From: Euborellia annulipes | Lineage: Eukaryota; Arthropoda; Insecta; Dermaptera; Anisolabididae | Direction: 5' to 3' | Assembly (NCBI GenBank): GCA_023213315.1 | Contig: JAKCPI010001978.1 | Span: 1 to 64,000 of the forward strand | Length of the DNA stretch: 64,000 nt | In this document: positions 42,301 through 57,300 of the stretch, piece after piece | Numbering within the stretch: position 1 is the first letter of the stretch | Layout: each line of letters begins with the position of its first letter | Made by a program: the position numbers and the translations under genes | Notes under the pieces: model-generated | The model's database searches: none | What the model was told of the DNA's origin: nothing | Seen by the model: the letters and a program-made list of their open reading frames with translations, nothing else

Positions 42301-45300
42301 GTTAAGATTGTGTACTGTGCGACCAGCCATACCAGATTTTTTAGTCTATGTACAGTCAGTTTCAATATTAACCGCCACCCCTAGAGAGTAGAGCCCTGAA
42401 TTTAGGCAACCAGAGCTTAGCTAGTAAATAAGTAAGGGTTGCCTCAAAAATACTATTTCCCCTGCAATATTAAAAAAAAAACAGTTTATTTATTTTCTAA
42501 TCGCTCTGGTTGTCTAACTTCACGGCTCTATTCTCTATTCTCTAGGGTAGCGGTTAATAATGAAACTGACTGTACAGATATTTTGGAGTCTTTATATCCT
42601 CATTAAATAAGTGTTTTTAGAGTGTTGAATGAAAAACTTTTTATAATTATCTCAAATCCTTCCCTTATGGTCAAGATTCTCAGTCCTGATTACTCACTTT
42701 CTGTGCTACGTTGAGAGCACCAAAATTTATGTGTTGGATCATAGGTGAGTTTTCCGGCTTGGACGTCGAGAAAATATTTCCGTCGATACCAATTATTTAT
42801 AGAACGCACTTTCCATAGGATCGTTCCTTCTTTGAGTTTCTTAACGAGCTCCTCAATAGGCGAACTCCGATGTTCAATTGCCTCTGTTAACAGAAAAAAT
42901 TTAATAATTAAATTACAATTTTAGTATAGTTTTTAAGGAAAAAAAAAAACTCAAAATCAGACTCGATGAGGGTTGGTTATAACCTCATAACTGTAAATTT
43001 GAGAGTATTTTAGCAATAATCCATGAAAAAAATTATCCCTCCCTTAACTCAAAGTTGAAGTCCCTCCCTCTTCCAATTTTGTTCCAAGCTACTCCAAAAA
43101 TATTCTATTTCTTATTTCATGGTCAAACGAAGAAAGATTTATCAAATATTTCTATTTCACGATTGGATCATTGCCAGTAAATAATTACCCAGTTAAAATT
43201 TGGAATTAAAAAAAAAAAAAGAATTTAAAAGAAGAAGACATCATCATCTCTTTAAAAAAACGTGAACAAATATTAATTAGTTAGTACAAGTGCTATATGT
43301 AAAAATGAAAATGTTTCAAGGCTCCATTAAGAGGCTGATTACTAAAGTTTGTCAATGAACAGTCAGTCAAGAGTAAAAATAAAAAACAAACTTGATGCTC
43401 GTATTTTTGTCGAATTATCTTCTGTTTGTTATTTTTAACTCATGTTCTATGCTCCTTAATTTGTTACTAATCAACTCAATATTGGTTTTAAAATTGTATC
43501 TCCCCCTGTCCAGATGTTAATCTATTTTTTATCTTTTTAGATGAAGATACTGAAGCACAATTCAAAAACCAGCTGACCTGAACAAGACCGGAACGCAATA
43601 AGAATCCCGTGCTCAACTACCTATATATATTCTAAAAGGTAACCAGCCTTAAATTAAAGATGCTAATTTTTCCAATGTTTCTTTTACTATAGAGTTTATT
43701 TCTCTTTGAATAAGTGATCGTGTCATTGGCACAATCAGGGGGGGGGGGGGTTTGAAAGGCAAACCCCTCCCCCTGGGAGATAGATATTTATGGCGATCAA
43801 AGATGAAATTTTTTTGACTAAATTGAAACTGCTAATCGTTGGATCACACTAAAACATCATAATTAATCAAAAATACTAGATGATATGTTTCACTATAAAT
43901 ACTTGACACGTATTTCGGCCCTCAGTGTATCATCTTCAGAAGTAATACAAAGTAGTATGATCACAACTGTTTGAGCCGATTTTCAAAAAATAAAAAAAAT
44001 TTAGAAAAGTACATAAATAAAGTACTAGTATTTTTTAGTAATTTTCTTGAAATTTCTAGAGACGCATACAAAATGAGTACATAATATAAGTATAAAATTT
44101 GAGTATCGAGAGATTTTTCGTTTTTAAGTTATTCCGTTAAACCACATTTTTTGACATTTCACTCGAAATTCATTAAATTTATTGTGAAAAAAACTAAAAT
44201 TCCAACTAAATGGAAAAAGATCCTTTTAATGGCAATTTTAAGTAAACATTAAATCAGGCATTTAAAAGCAATAAAATCTCTTTCATAGAAATTTAGGTAA
44301 ATATTTTGATATTTTAACGAGAATTTATCTTAAAATTTTGGATTTTTTCACAATAAATTTAATGAATTTCAAGTGAGATTTCAAAAAATATGGGTTAATG
44401 GAATAACTCAAAAATGAAAAAAAATTTATACTTATGGATTTTGAATTAAATCGGCAAAAGTACTTTTCTAATGTACTTTTTTCCATTTTCTCAAAATTAA
44501 CTCTATGGATTTTGAAACATATTACCTAGTATTTTTAAATAATTTTAATTTCAAAAATTTTTTTTAAATATTATTAACCAAAAAACTCCTGGCTTTATAA
44601 AGACACAATTCATATTGTATTAATTTTTTAAAAAATTTAAACAAAAATCGTGAATTATTGTGAAGTGTTAATTAAGATTTTATTTATATTTTCCCAGTCG
44701 GGTGTCTCAATCCAAACGGGTGTCACCCGGTGCAGGCCGCACCTCCCCCTCCGCCCCCTAGCTAGGCCACTTACTATTTAATGCCGAACCGATTAACTCC
44801 TCTCTAGTGGAAAATCCTGCTTGATCCACTGGGTTTTATTTAAATTTTGACTCATGGATCCAATATTTTACCTTTTAAGTTTTCCTGTTTTCATATTTAT
44901 CTTCCTTGAATTTTGTTTCATATAAATACCGTGACATTATTCTGTATAGGAAAGTCTGTTTATCAAAAATTTTTTTAAATTTGAGTTTCTCACAATTCAA
45001 AAAAGGGATCTTATTTCTTCTCTCTGTATGTATTTGTAAACACATTTGGCTTGATGAATTGAAAAAATGTTTTATTTATATATGACTTTAATTAACAACC
45101 TAAGACAAGGTCAATTTTTGTATAAAGTCGCCGACATAACTGAAGTAGTCCTTTACTTGAAGTTCACATATAAAAAAAATATCTCCTAAATTATTATTAA
45201 CTTGATCGAAATAATACCTATATACAATATAAAAGCGTAGGAAGTTTATTTAGGTTGTGTAGGCGAAATATGTTTTTATTAAAAATGCAATGGGGAGCAT

Positions 45301-48300
45301 TAATGATTGCGCTTTTGAAAGATTCCTAAAAGATAGGCAGCCCAAATGACTCACCTCACTTCATTAGCTGTATCCTAATGAGTCTACTTGTCTATGGGAG
45401 TTTGTGGGTCTTTAATTGAGGGCTTAAAATATCCCTAATGAACATTACTTTTGGTATCAAATAAATTTGATTAAAGCATTTGATTTGAAAATGTTGATAA
45501 TTTTAATTTTTTTTTTTTTTTTTTTTTTTTTGGGGGGGGAATCATCTCATTTCATTCAAACTCATACAGGGACCTCATTTCAGGTTTTGCTTAAGGGGGT
45601 AAGAAAACTTATTTATCTTTCCTACTCCCCCCCCCCCTCGCCAAACCAACAGGCCTAAACTTAAGCTATTTTGAATTCTCAATCAATTATATCAAAAATA
45701 TATGCTTTTTATAATTTTTTTTATTTTATTCATTTTTAAAATAGTGATTTTGTTACTTAAAAAAAAATCAAAGGGTTATATTTTTTTTTTTTTGAACAAA
45801 AATTCTAGCACCCCCCCCCCCTAGAAAAAAATCCCACGATCGCGTCTGATTTTAGTAAATAAAAGCAAATTTTACTAAAATTATTTTTAACAAGACACTC
45901 CGCTGCAACTTCTTATATTAATTAATTAAAAAAACAAATATTTTTTTTTTTTCAAAATCTTTGGTGGTGGGGGGGGGGGGGGATACCAAAAGAAGTATTT
46001 TATACAAGAGTATTATTTCGATTAAGTAAATATTTTAGAAAATACTTTTTGTTTTAATTTCAAGTACCTGTACCACTAGTTATAACAAAGTCTTGACCTT
46101 TTTTTTGTCTTTCCGGCACATTTAAAGTTGAAGGAAAAAGAAAGTGTTAATTACTTTATAAAATATTTTTTTTTTTTAATTCGATCTATACAAATTTTAT
46201 TTGTATCAGTTCTAAATAGTTAAGAATTTAAACCAGTTTAAGTAAAATCATCCTAAGCTCTAGAGTACACTATCTGCCCTTGAACCTGAAAAAGGCAATG
46301 CCCTTTCCATTTCCAGTTTTTGTGTCACATTTTTCATTCTTTAAATAACAAAATTAGAGACTTCTCATCTGTATCTGCTTGATTTCACTTCCGCTCAAAC
46401 AAGGCAACATTTTTTGTTCAGTTATAAATTTTATATTTAATATTATAATTATTTCGAGATGAGTATGATTATTGGGTATCAACACTTTGGTGATGATTCA
46501 GCAAACACCAAATGTCATGATATTAGACTGTCTTTAAATCTCTTGTTCTTCGGGATAATCAAGCTGTATTTATTCCTTGGCTGCAAGGGCGGATCCAGAG
46601 GTGTTTTTCGCGGGGGGGGGGGGTAATTTGGTGTGACTGGTCGCACAATACACATTTTTTTCTTAATTTCAGTAATTTAAAGACGCATTCTGTACTTGTT
46701 TGCCAGAATATAAATACAAATCAAATTTTTAAGTATTAATTTTTAAAATTTTACATTAAAAGTAAATTTTTTTTCGAATAAAAGTATTTTGTTTTTTCAA
46801 ATCTCGGGGGGGGGGGGGGGGGGGTAATTACCCCTTTACCCCCCCCCTTGTATCCGCCCTTTCTTGGCTGTAGATTCAAAAATTATGGAAACGAGTAGTC
46901 AATTAAAAAAAAGTGAATTATATAAAAATTTTATTTATTTTTGTTTCTGTCGACATTTTTATTTCAAAAAGTTATATTTATTGGATTGTCAAGTAATTTT
47001 ACTTAGTGGCATCCGGAAGAGACACCATTCTAATACGGGAGAGTAAAATTTAATAAATAAATTAATACAAGTTAAGTCCCTAAAAGGATTGAAATGAATA
47101 CAAATTTTATTTATTTTTTGTCTGTCTATATTTCGAGGGCATTAGAAACCAAGCGGTAAATTAACAATTATACTCGTATTAAAATAATTAACAATAATAT
47201 TAATATGTCTTATTGTGCTTTAAAAAGGGTTGGCAATATCTTATTCAGGGCTAAAATTTAGGCAAAAAAGTCCATTAATTTTTTAAAATTAATTAACAAT
47301 TTATTTAAGATTTCGAAAGAGCAAATATTAATGCAAAATTTCATGTTTCTAACTTCAATAGTTTTGTGAAATTCAATATTATTCAAAAAAATCATCCCCA
47401 ACTTTGATTGGGTATAAGCAGGGATGGATTAAAGAAAGGGAGGGGAACAGAGGGCCCCCTTCCCCCGAAAAAAAATTAAAATAAAAAATCTTATAGGTAG
47501 AAAGAATGAGCAAAGCAGCTAGTTTATATTTCAATTTATTAATAAACCAGGGCCGACGTTTCGGTCACATATGGGACCATCTTCAGGGCCAGGTTAATGT
47601 CCTGGCGAGAATGATATATATTTTCAGACATTAACCTGGCCCTGAAGATGGTCCCATATGTACCGAAAAGTCGGCCCTGGTTTATTAATAAATTGAAATA
47701 TAAACTAGCTGCTTTGCTCATTTTTTCTACCTATTTGATTATCAACACTCAGCTACATGGGCGTAGCCAGGGGGAGGCAGGGGGGCCTTTGTCTCCCCCC
47801 TGGCTTGTCCTAAAAATTAAAAAAAAAAAAACAAATGTATATTTTTCCCTTTGGGAATTTTTTTTAACGCCCCAATCCCCTACATTAATTAATTTATTTT
47901 TTATTTAAATAAATAATTAATAAACTATGTATATATTAATTCCAAATCCCCTCCCTCTCGCTCTAACGAGGGGTTGGCCCCTCCTAACAAGATGTCTGGC
48001 TACGCCCATGCTCAGCTATATACCTCCTTCAAAAAAATCTTATGTACTATATTATCAATTTTAAGTCTCAAATCATCTTAATGATGCTAGTATTTGAAGG
48101 TATTATTTAAAAATTTTTTATCCGTCCCTGGGTCACCCAACCAATGGAATTTTCTACTTAATTTTTGTTCCAGGATAAGATATAGAACGCCTTCTTTGAA
48201 ATACACTGAATAATAGAGGTGTTTTATTAATGTTAATTAATATTTTAATAAAATTATTTCTGTGTTTATTTACTGCTTGATTTCTCATGCTCTCGAAACG

Positions 48301-51300
48301 TCGACAGCAAAAAAAAAAAAAAATTATTTATTTCAACCCTTTTAGGAGATTTAACTCATATTTATTAGATTTTACTATTCCTCTTCCGGCTTTCTAACAA
48401 TGAGGATCACAAACAATAAAATATGTTTGATCTGTTTTTAATTTGAATTAAAATCTTTGAAAAATTATTTCAATCCTTTAATACATATTAATTTAATTTA
48501 CTGCAGTCACCCGCGGTGTTCTTTTTTAATTTTTTTTTTTTAAAGAGAATAAGATCCCGTTTCTTGTGTCCGGGAGTGGAAGGGGAAAGGGAAGTGATTA
48601 CCAAATAAACTAGCTATACTACCTACTTGTGATATTAAATAGCCCTATTGTATGTCTTACTTATATAATTCAGTCACATCATTTTAAGGGGCTCTACGTA
48701 GGTTAAAAGTTCAAAATAACAATATGCAATTAAATAATCATTAATTCTTAATACTACCGTCTTTTTTTTAATTTAAAATAAAATTTGATGTTACAAGGCA
48801 AAAAGTAGTAAACTTATCAAATTTCCAAAATTAAGAAAAAATATATTTTATTAAGTAAAGGATGATATAAATGATATAAGTTAATTAGATTTTTTACAAA
48901 AAACCTTGGAAAAGTTACGCAGCAAGTAGGCGTGAAGAAAGATCTCATTAGGAAATTAATTTTATATTGAGTTCCCTAAACTCGAACCGGGATCGCTCTG
49001 GACATGCTCCTCTCTATTATATCAAATAGCCATTCAAAATTTTATATTGAAACGTCCAGGTAGTCAAGATGGAAGGTGCGAATGTAAAGAAAAAATTTTT
49101 TTTTTTCCTTTTTCATCGCTTCCAATTAATTTCATGACCGTTCTAATATATCGTCTTGGCCTGATTCCAAAGCACAAATTTTATATTATAATAGTCATTA
49201 GCGTAGTTTTTTTTTTCGAAAGGGAATTTTTTAATATTTTGTTTTTTAATGTTTATTATAAATTTTTTAAATTTCTGTTTGTTTGTTTTTTCTTTTTATT
49301 AATAAATGTCCCAAGGATTGTACCGGGGAGAGAAAAAATTTAAGAACTACATGTTCCATTATTTCTTTGTAATATGAAAAATTTTTAATAAGAACTTTCG
49401 TTGTTCATTTCAAATTCTTTTTATAAAAATATGAAATAATCAAATTTAATTTGTCATTCATGGTACAGTGAGCGCCACAATTAAGTCCCCACCTGGGAGC
49501 TAGAGCTTTAAGTACATAGTAGGGGTTCCCAAACTTTTTCGGTTTTCGGCCCTCTTAATATATAAGGATTTTTTCTGAGGTGCTCCATGTCAAATCTCAG
49601 GGCAAAATTATGTTACTGTTTCCTTCATATAAGCATTGATATATCTATACCTCTTATGCTTGCAATTTTATTTAATAAATAATTAAAATTCTTGACTTTA
49701 ATTTTTCGATTAATAGCGAAAAATTAATTTATTTTGTATAGGAAAATTTTCACAGTGCCACAAGAGAACAGCCACGGCGCCCTGGGTACAGTTTGGGAAA
49801 CACTGGTATATTGTGAAATAATTTTAATGATCGAAATAAAATCTGGTACAGATGGTTTTATTTTACCTTTAAATTTTTTTCATTATATACCATATACTTA
49901 AGGCTCTAGCTCCCAGGTGGGGACTTTATTGTGGCGCTCACTGTACATTATACGATATAAAGTTAACATTTACAAAAAAAAAAATAAATAAATAAATAAA
50001 TAAATTCTATTCATTATTCTCATTTATCAATTTTCAATATTTTAAAATTAAATTACACGAATATGATATCTATGTGATTTACTAAAAAATGTTTATATGC
50101 GAAATTTAAATTTCCGTTAATTTAGTGCTCTGAAATTATGTATCTTAAAAAAATTGGCCCTCTTAAAAATAGAAATAAACAAATGCATTTAAAAAATTTC
50201 ATAATCAAAGTTTTAGATTCGATAGCAAATTGCAAATGCTATTTTTTTTCATTTTTCGCCTTGTAGATATGCAACCAATATATTGCATAATTCTAATTGG
50301 GTTGCCTACCTTTTAGGCGTTTTTTTTACAATTAATTTTTTAAAACAAATTCGTTTTTAATTTTGATAGTCACCTTAAATTTCACTTGAATTTTTCAAAT
50401 TAAACAAAAAATTTTAAAAATTGAAGGGTCATTTCGGGTCAATCACTCGCGCCGCTCTCTACTAGGATTAATAAAAACAACTAATCTATCAGAAAAATAT
50501 GAAATTTTATAATCAGACATATTTTTGACAACCTTCAGCTTAAGTGTATTTAATTAACTTAATGAAATTATTATATTTACTTTTTTAAAACATGATAAGA
50601 GAATAGTTACACGTATGAATTAGTTTACCACGTCATAAGTATTTAAACGATTCAAGCTATCTATAATATAATAATATACTCATAATCGCATAGTTTTATT
50701 TTTCTTCTTAAGTAGTGACGATGGTTATTTTTTATTTTTAAAGGGACAAGTGAAGTAGTCTGTTTTTTACGTCTCAACCCCCCTATTTTTTTTCTTTGGT
50801 TGTTTGTGTTACCTTTTGTTGTTCTAAATTTTATCTCCTACTTTCACTAAAATATTTGAACACCAATCACACAATTAATTAAATCAGAATATCTTTTAAC
50901 TCACCCATAGCTAGTTGAACAAGAACTGAAATCAGTCTGGCATCTTACCACTTAACAGGTCGTCTTTTTATCATTCAATTGACTGAGTAATTCTGAATTG
51001 GTTCTATTAATTTCGACTTCTTTTAAGTTATATTGAATTATTCGCTATTGATTGAATGTACTTTAGAATAATAATAATATTATTATTATTAATAATAATC
51101 TTATCTTTAAATGTAAGCTCGGTCACTAGAGTTATCTATAGTCAAAATAAAAATCATCTGCAAAAATAAATTGAGTATAGATCTCATTAATAGAATTAGT
51201 CATAATGAGAGTATTATGTATTCAAGGTCGATTGTAGAGAAGATAAAATTTCTCTAATAGAGGAAAACATTTATTTATTTATTTTTTTTTTGAAATTATA

Positions 51301-54300
51301 AACAATAGGCTGCTACTTAAAAAATGTTTAATTGTTGGTGTCATGAGAAAAATTAAAAAGGGGAAATGCCCAATTGGTGGTCAAACCTACGCGGGAAGTT
51401 GATGATTTCAAGAGCTAGGTATGCTGCAAACAAACTCATTTGCATAAAAATAATAGTGTTTATTTTGTAGAATTCTGAGAATTTAAAGAAACGAGTTCGA
51501 TACCCGTTTGGCTAACTAGTAGATTTCAACCCTACCTGGAAGTTTTTATAATAAACTAAGGACCGTACAAAAAAGTGGGTCCCGCAAAATGGTGGGTCTG
51601 TGAACAAAATATATCAAAAACGAAAAGAACTACGTGGTTGGAATTTTATATTTAAGTTAAATTCCCACCAAAAGAAGCTTTTGTACAAAATCGGCCAAAA
51701 AGTACTAGTACTTTACTGAAGTACTTTTTGAGTTTTTTCGATTTTATCAAAATTGACTCTATATATATCTTATCAATGACTGATATGCAACAAATAAATA
51801 TGCGCGGGCATATGCAACAAGAAAGATATGGCTTTCTGAATTTTTAATTTAGTGCACTTTATCACGTAATTTTTTATATCAATAAAAAAAAAATATTATC
51901 TTATAATCTCTGTTTAATTTTGGACTAGGTTATAGAATGTCAATATTTAACATTGATTAGATTAATCAAGTAATTTTCGAGGAACTTTTAACAAGAAATC
52001 TCCAAAATCGTTTTTATCAAATTTTAATAAATTGCTTGTAAGACAATACATTCTTAAAAAGTACTGTCGAGTGATTTTGAAAGGAAATACTAAATTGAAA
52101 TATCTAAGAGATAATAAAATTTGCTAATCCTCCCTTTTTCAATCAACATCAAGTGAAGGAAGAGGGTTCAGTAAGCGAGTTGATTATCAGCCTTGAGATT
52201 TGATAGACGAACAATTAGTTTTTCAAGTCACATATTACAACAGCGCAGTTTCAAACTTTTTTTTTTCTAAAGGGTACTCATACTGTATGAATTAACATTT
52301 AATAAATTTATTTAATTAATATTATCTATAATCAAGCACGAACACATGTTAAAGGTTTTTTATTAATTTTTTTTAACTTTCTCTTATCTCTATATGTAAT
52401 ATTTACTCGCATATAGAGAGAAAGTATTGGTTTCATGTCAAAAATTCAATGTCGGTCCAGTTTTGAAGTCCCCTGAGTCCAAAAAATGGTCTGTCTTTGT
52501 GTCTATGAACAAAATATCTCAAGAACGAATAGAACTAGGTGGTTGAAATTTTATATTCAAGTTTGGTACCTCCCTGAGACGTGACACGAACAAAATCAGC
52601 CAAAAAGTTCTAGTATTTTACTGATGTTCAGTTTTTTTTTTCGATTAATTCGCTCCAACGATTTTATTTAAAATTCAAAAATCAATTATTTTTTAGATGC
52701 TCTTTAAAATGTATATTCTCATTTTGCCAATGAAATCTTCTGAAGACCACTTTACTCTTGTACTTCATAGGAAGTAGAAATGGTTGCCATGGTAACAAAA
52801 TATAAATATTTTACTATGTTTATATAATTTACATCTTGAATTCTAATATATATGGGGGGGGGGGGGAACTAAAAATATGTCGACACAAAAAAATCTGCGC
52901 CTTTCTGTGCGACTAGTCACACCAGATTTTTTATTACCTTTATAGATAGTATATGTTTAATATAATAAATAATAACTATTTCCCAGCGGGATTGCTCCAA
53001 ATAAACGAACCTTCTGAATATATACGTTTAGTTTAATTTAATTTAAATATTATTATTGGCAGGCCTATATGAGAAATTTATTATTCTGGATTTCATTTAT
53101 TGTATTTACAAGACACAGGTTGAATACCTATCTATATCCGCGAGAATTCAGGATGTGCTTCTGACTTAACACGACCCTGAATAATATAATTACTTTTATT
53201 TGAATCAAGGCCGAACCTAAAATAACGAGAACATTTTTTTGCAAACTTTATACACCATCTTGCTTTCTCATACTGGGTTTTAAGTTTCCACAAAAAAATT
53301 TGTTAATAATTTAGTTTGCCTCCTCTGTTAAAAATTATAATTACTCAGAAGAAGAACTTTTTTGAGATATTTCTTTAAGTAGAAGGTTGACCTATCGGAA
53401 ATACCTAACTTCAGAAGCAGAAAATTTTTTTTCAAGGATTATAACACAACTTCTTAACTCACTCTATCAGATTTTTTTATTTTAGATATATTCTCCTTGA
53501 AAAAAAAATCCGTCTATGAAACAATGCCTCTTATGAAAGAAGCCAGATAGGGAGGAAATGACTTATATTAAGATCCCATAAGCTGTTTCTTAAATTTGAG
53601 ATTTAAAGGGATTTTATTATTGTACTTGTAACTTGGATTATTAATGGATTTTTTTTTATTGACATTAAACGTTTACGTAAAAATTTGACGGACTAATATT
53701 TCTGTTTATAATTAATTAGCAAGATTATCATCGCAGTGAAAAAAACATTCCTTTAATAATTTAGGTATTTTTAAAAATAGAAATTGAACTTTTTCAGACT
53801 AGGGGATGGACAAAATAATATTTCTTTATGTCGGGTGGGCTATAATAACTAATCGACAAATTTTTTTGGAATCGGCCGATGAATAAATTATCATAAATTT
53901 TCTGTTTGATTTTTCGTATTAAGTTTCTGTTATTATCTTTGTTTTTAAAAATATTTATTTCATTATTAATTTTTTTCAATGGCTCATGGGGCGGGTAGAA
54001 TTTTTTTGCCCTCCAGGCTGGGGGATTCCCTCCGTTGGTCTAGACTAGTGCTTCTTAAACCCCTTAATTTTTTTAAGCCCAAGATATATTCTATTATTAA
54101 ATTCCGTATCTCAAATTACTTATTATTTAAAGAGCCCCCCCTTCCCCCCTAATCAAGATTGAAAAAAGTTCAACGAACTCGAATAATTTCTTTTTCGCAC
54201 AGAATGTCAGAATTCCGCAGTTTCCCAGCTCCTTGAGGTACTATCTAATCCTGTATGTGTTGCTATCACTAAGTAAATAAATATTACACTATAAATAGAT

Positions 54301-57300
54301 GCAAAATTATATAAATAGTACATAAACACATCATACAAAGGCCTGTAACATAAATTTTTTTATCATAGATAGGTTTATCATAATTAATGAAAAAATTCAT
54401 AAAATATTTTTTTTTTCCGATAGAAAAGTTTCAGTCATTTATTTAGAGATTTTTCTATTTACATCATTTGCTAAAAGCAATGTTTCTATTTTGTCGTGCA
54501 TTAGAATTTACCTCTGACATCATTTATATTTATTCTAGGTGATTCATTGTTTATATTTACCTTAAATAAGGCGGTAGGAAAAATTTTATTATTAATCAAA
54601 TAAAAATATATTGAAAGAAAGTAAATAAATAAAGCATAACGTTCACAAGTAGGAAGTTGAATTTTTACTTATACAGTAGTAGTAAATATTTTTAATTATT
54701 TTAATGAGAAATATTATATATAACATTTATTGAAAAAATATTGTTTAATTAAACTGGAGAAAAAGTTATAGAACTTATCTTTACACCTATAATAAATATT
54801 TGAAAAGAAAAACATTTAATTAAACTCATAAATCAGCGCGAAAATTGTCTCTTAAGGGGTCGTCCACATATTAAGTAACGCATTAGGGGGGTCTGGACAA
54901 AACGTTACTAATTATGATCATGGGGGACCCGGGGGTTTATCTAAGGGTGATCTAGCAATTCAGTTGAATTTATAAAATTTTTTAAAAAAAAAAGGTCGAA
55001 TGATTTTCACAAATGGAAAATATACTAAAAAAAAAAAGGTAAAATGATATCAATTTTGTATAAGAAATTTTATTCGGGGGGGAGAGGGTAGTTCTATGTT
55101 GTGACATAATATTGTAGAGGGTGACATGACATGACTGTGACATGAGGGGGGGAAAGAAAATTAATGAAAAAATTCATAAATTTTTTTTTTCCGATAGAAA
55201 AGTTTCAGTCATTTATTTAGAGATTTTTCTCTTTACATCATTTGCTAAAGGCAAAATTGTCAAAAAAGGCGTTATGTAATATGTGGACGATCCCTAAGTG
55301 AAAAAAAAGATGCACAGGAAAATTTATTAAATTTGTTCAAAACTATTTTTTTGGAGTTTAGGGTTTTACAGTTGTTATCATTAGTAAAATAATTTTGTTT
55401 TCGGTTTAACTGTGGTTTATTTGTAAAGATTACAACGTTTCGGCCACTCATTCTGTGGCGTTGTAATCTTTACAAATAAACCACAGTAATAATTTTGTTT
55501 TTGGTTTAACTGTGGTTATTTGTAAAGATTACAACGCCACAGTAATAATTTTGTTTTCGGTTTAACTATGGTTTATTTGTAAAGATTACAACGCCACAGA
55601 ATGAGTGGCCGAAACGTAGTAATCTTTACAAATAAACCACAGTTAAACCGAAAACAAAATTATTACAGTGGTTTAAACCGAAAACAAAATTATTTTACGA
55701 ATTGGACAAAACTAATAATTAGTAAAATCTGCAAAAGCGACTGGTCATTATTCATAGACCTGTGATCATTTATAATTACATTTTTATAGGTTGTTATTAT
55801 GGGACGCCATTTTTGGGGAGTCCCCCTTCCCTCAAGATTTAGAAAAAGGGTATTGGATAAAAGAAAAAAAAACAAATTAAAAAATATTAATATAAATGAT
55901 AAAAATCAGTTTACTTTATATTTTTTCTTATAATTTGTTTTGTTCACCCCCCATGGGCGTAGCCAGGGGGAGGCAGGGAGGGGCCTTTGCCCCCCCCCCC
56001 CCTGGCTTGTCCTAAAAATAAAAAAACAAACAAACAAATGTATATTTTTCTCATTGGGAATTTTTTTTTAACGCCCCAATCCACTACATTAATTTAATTT
56101 TTTTTTTTTATTTAAATAAATAATTAATAATCTAAGACGACTATAAGAATTAAATGGCATATGAAAAAATATATAAATATAATTTTGAATTGTCTTCCTC
56201 AATGTATTATTTTTTAATGAGAGGGGACGGTAGAGTGGTGTTTGTTCCTACCCTAATCTTTTAAAAATTTGCAGATTAATGAGTTATAAACTCTCACAAA
56301 AACATATAGGAAATAGTTTTAACTAATTAAATAAATTAAATTCTAATGGGAATATATATTATGACAAATGATTAACTATGAGAATTTCATAATTTATAAT
56401 TGGCAGTCATTGTTTTAAATTTTTTTCAAGATTAAAAAAATAATAACTTAGAACGTACATAAATTATATCATGTATTTATTCGCAAGTCTTTTAAAAATA
56501 AGGATCAGTGACCGAAAAAAATTTCATTAATCATAAAACATTCAGAGGTTTTTCTATCCAATTTCTAAATAATCATCATCTATAAATAATTATTAATTAA
56601 AACCGCAGAATTCTAATCATACTTTTTATAGGTAATAAACTTTTAATTAATTAAAATTATTGATTAAAAAAAAAATGATTTATATACGAGTACATTTCAT
56701 TAAAAATTGTAAAAAAGTGAATGTGGGGGCTGATTGTTTAACAATCCTCCTATTACACAATTAATAAAAAATTTTTTCCAATTTTGTAGATATTTTATGA
56801 AGATTAAAAAAATACAATTATCTTTTGGGACTAAATGAAAGTTCAAATGAATGTTGACTGTAAATTTTTAATTGGATAGCAGTAAGCAGTCAGGTGATTA
56901 AAATCAAAATTTATTGATGACGTTTCGAACGTCGGACGCGCGCATCTTCAGAGTAACAAAAAATTGTCATAAAAATAAATAAATGGACAATGGATTCCAT
57001 CACACTCGTTGTTTTCCTAAATGTACACACCAGTCAAAACAAAACTTGACGAAAAAATGAAATACCTAATATCTTGAAGGTGAGCGTGACGGTTTCTCGA
57101 AACATCAGCAAAATATATATATTTTTTTTATTTTAATCACCTGGCTGCTCACCGGATTTCTGCCTCCATTATCCAATTTATAAATAATTATTTTTTCAAA
57201 TGAAATTTTTTAAAAGGAAGATATATTTTATTTATTGAAATTAAAGCAATTTAGAGTTTGTTCTCCATTTTTGGCACTGAGAAAACCGGATTCTTTAAGC

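Noticed and set aside
48960..49010. tRNA-like B box (GATCCCGGTTCGAG on the minus strand)
   Set aside because: A single box without A box or stem pairing is not enough for a tRNA or SINE call.
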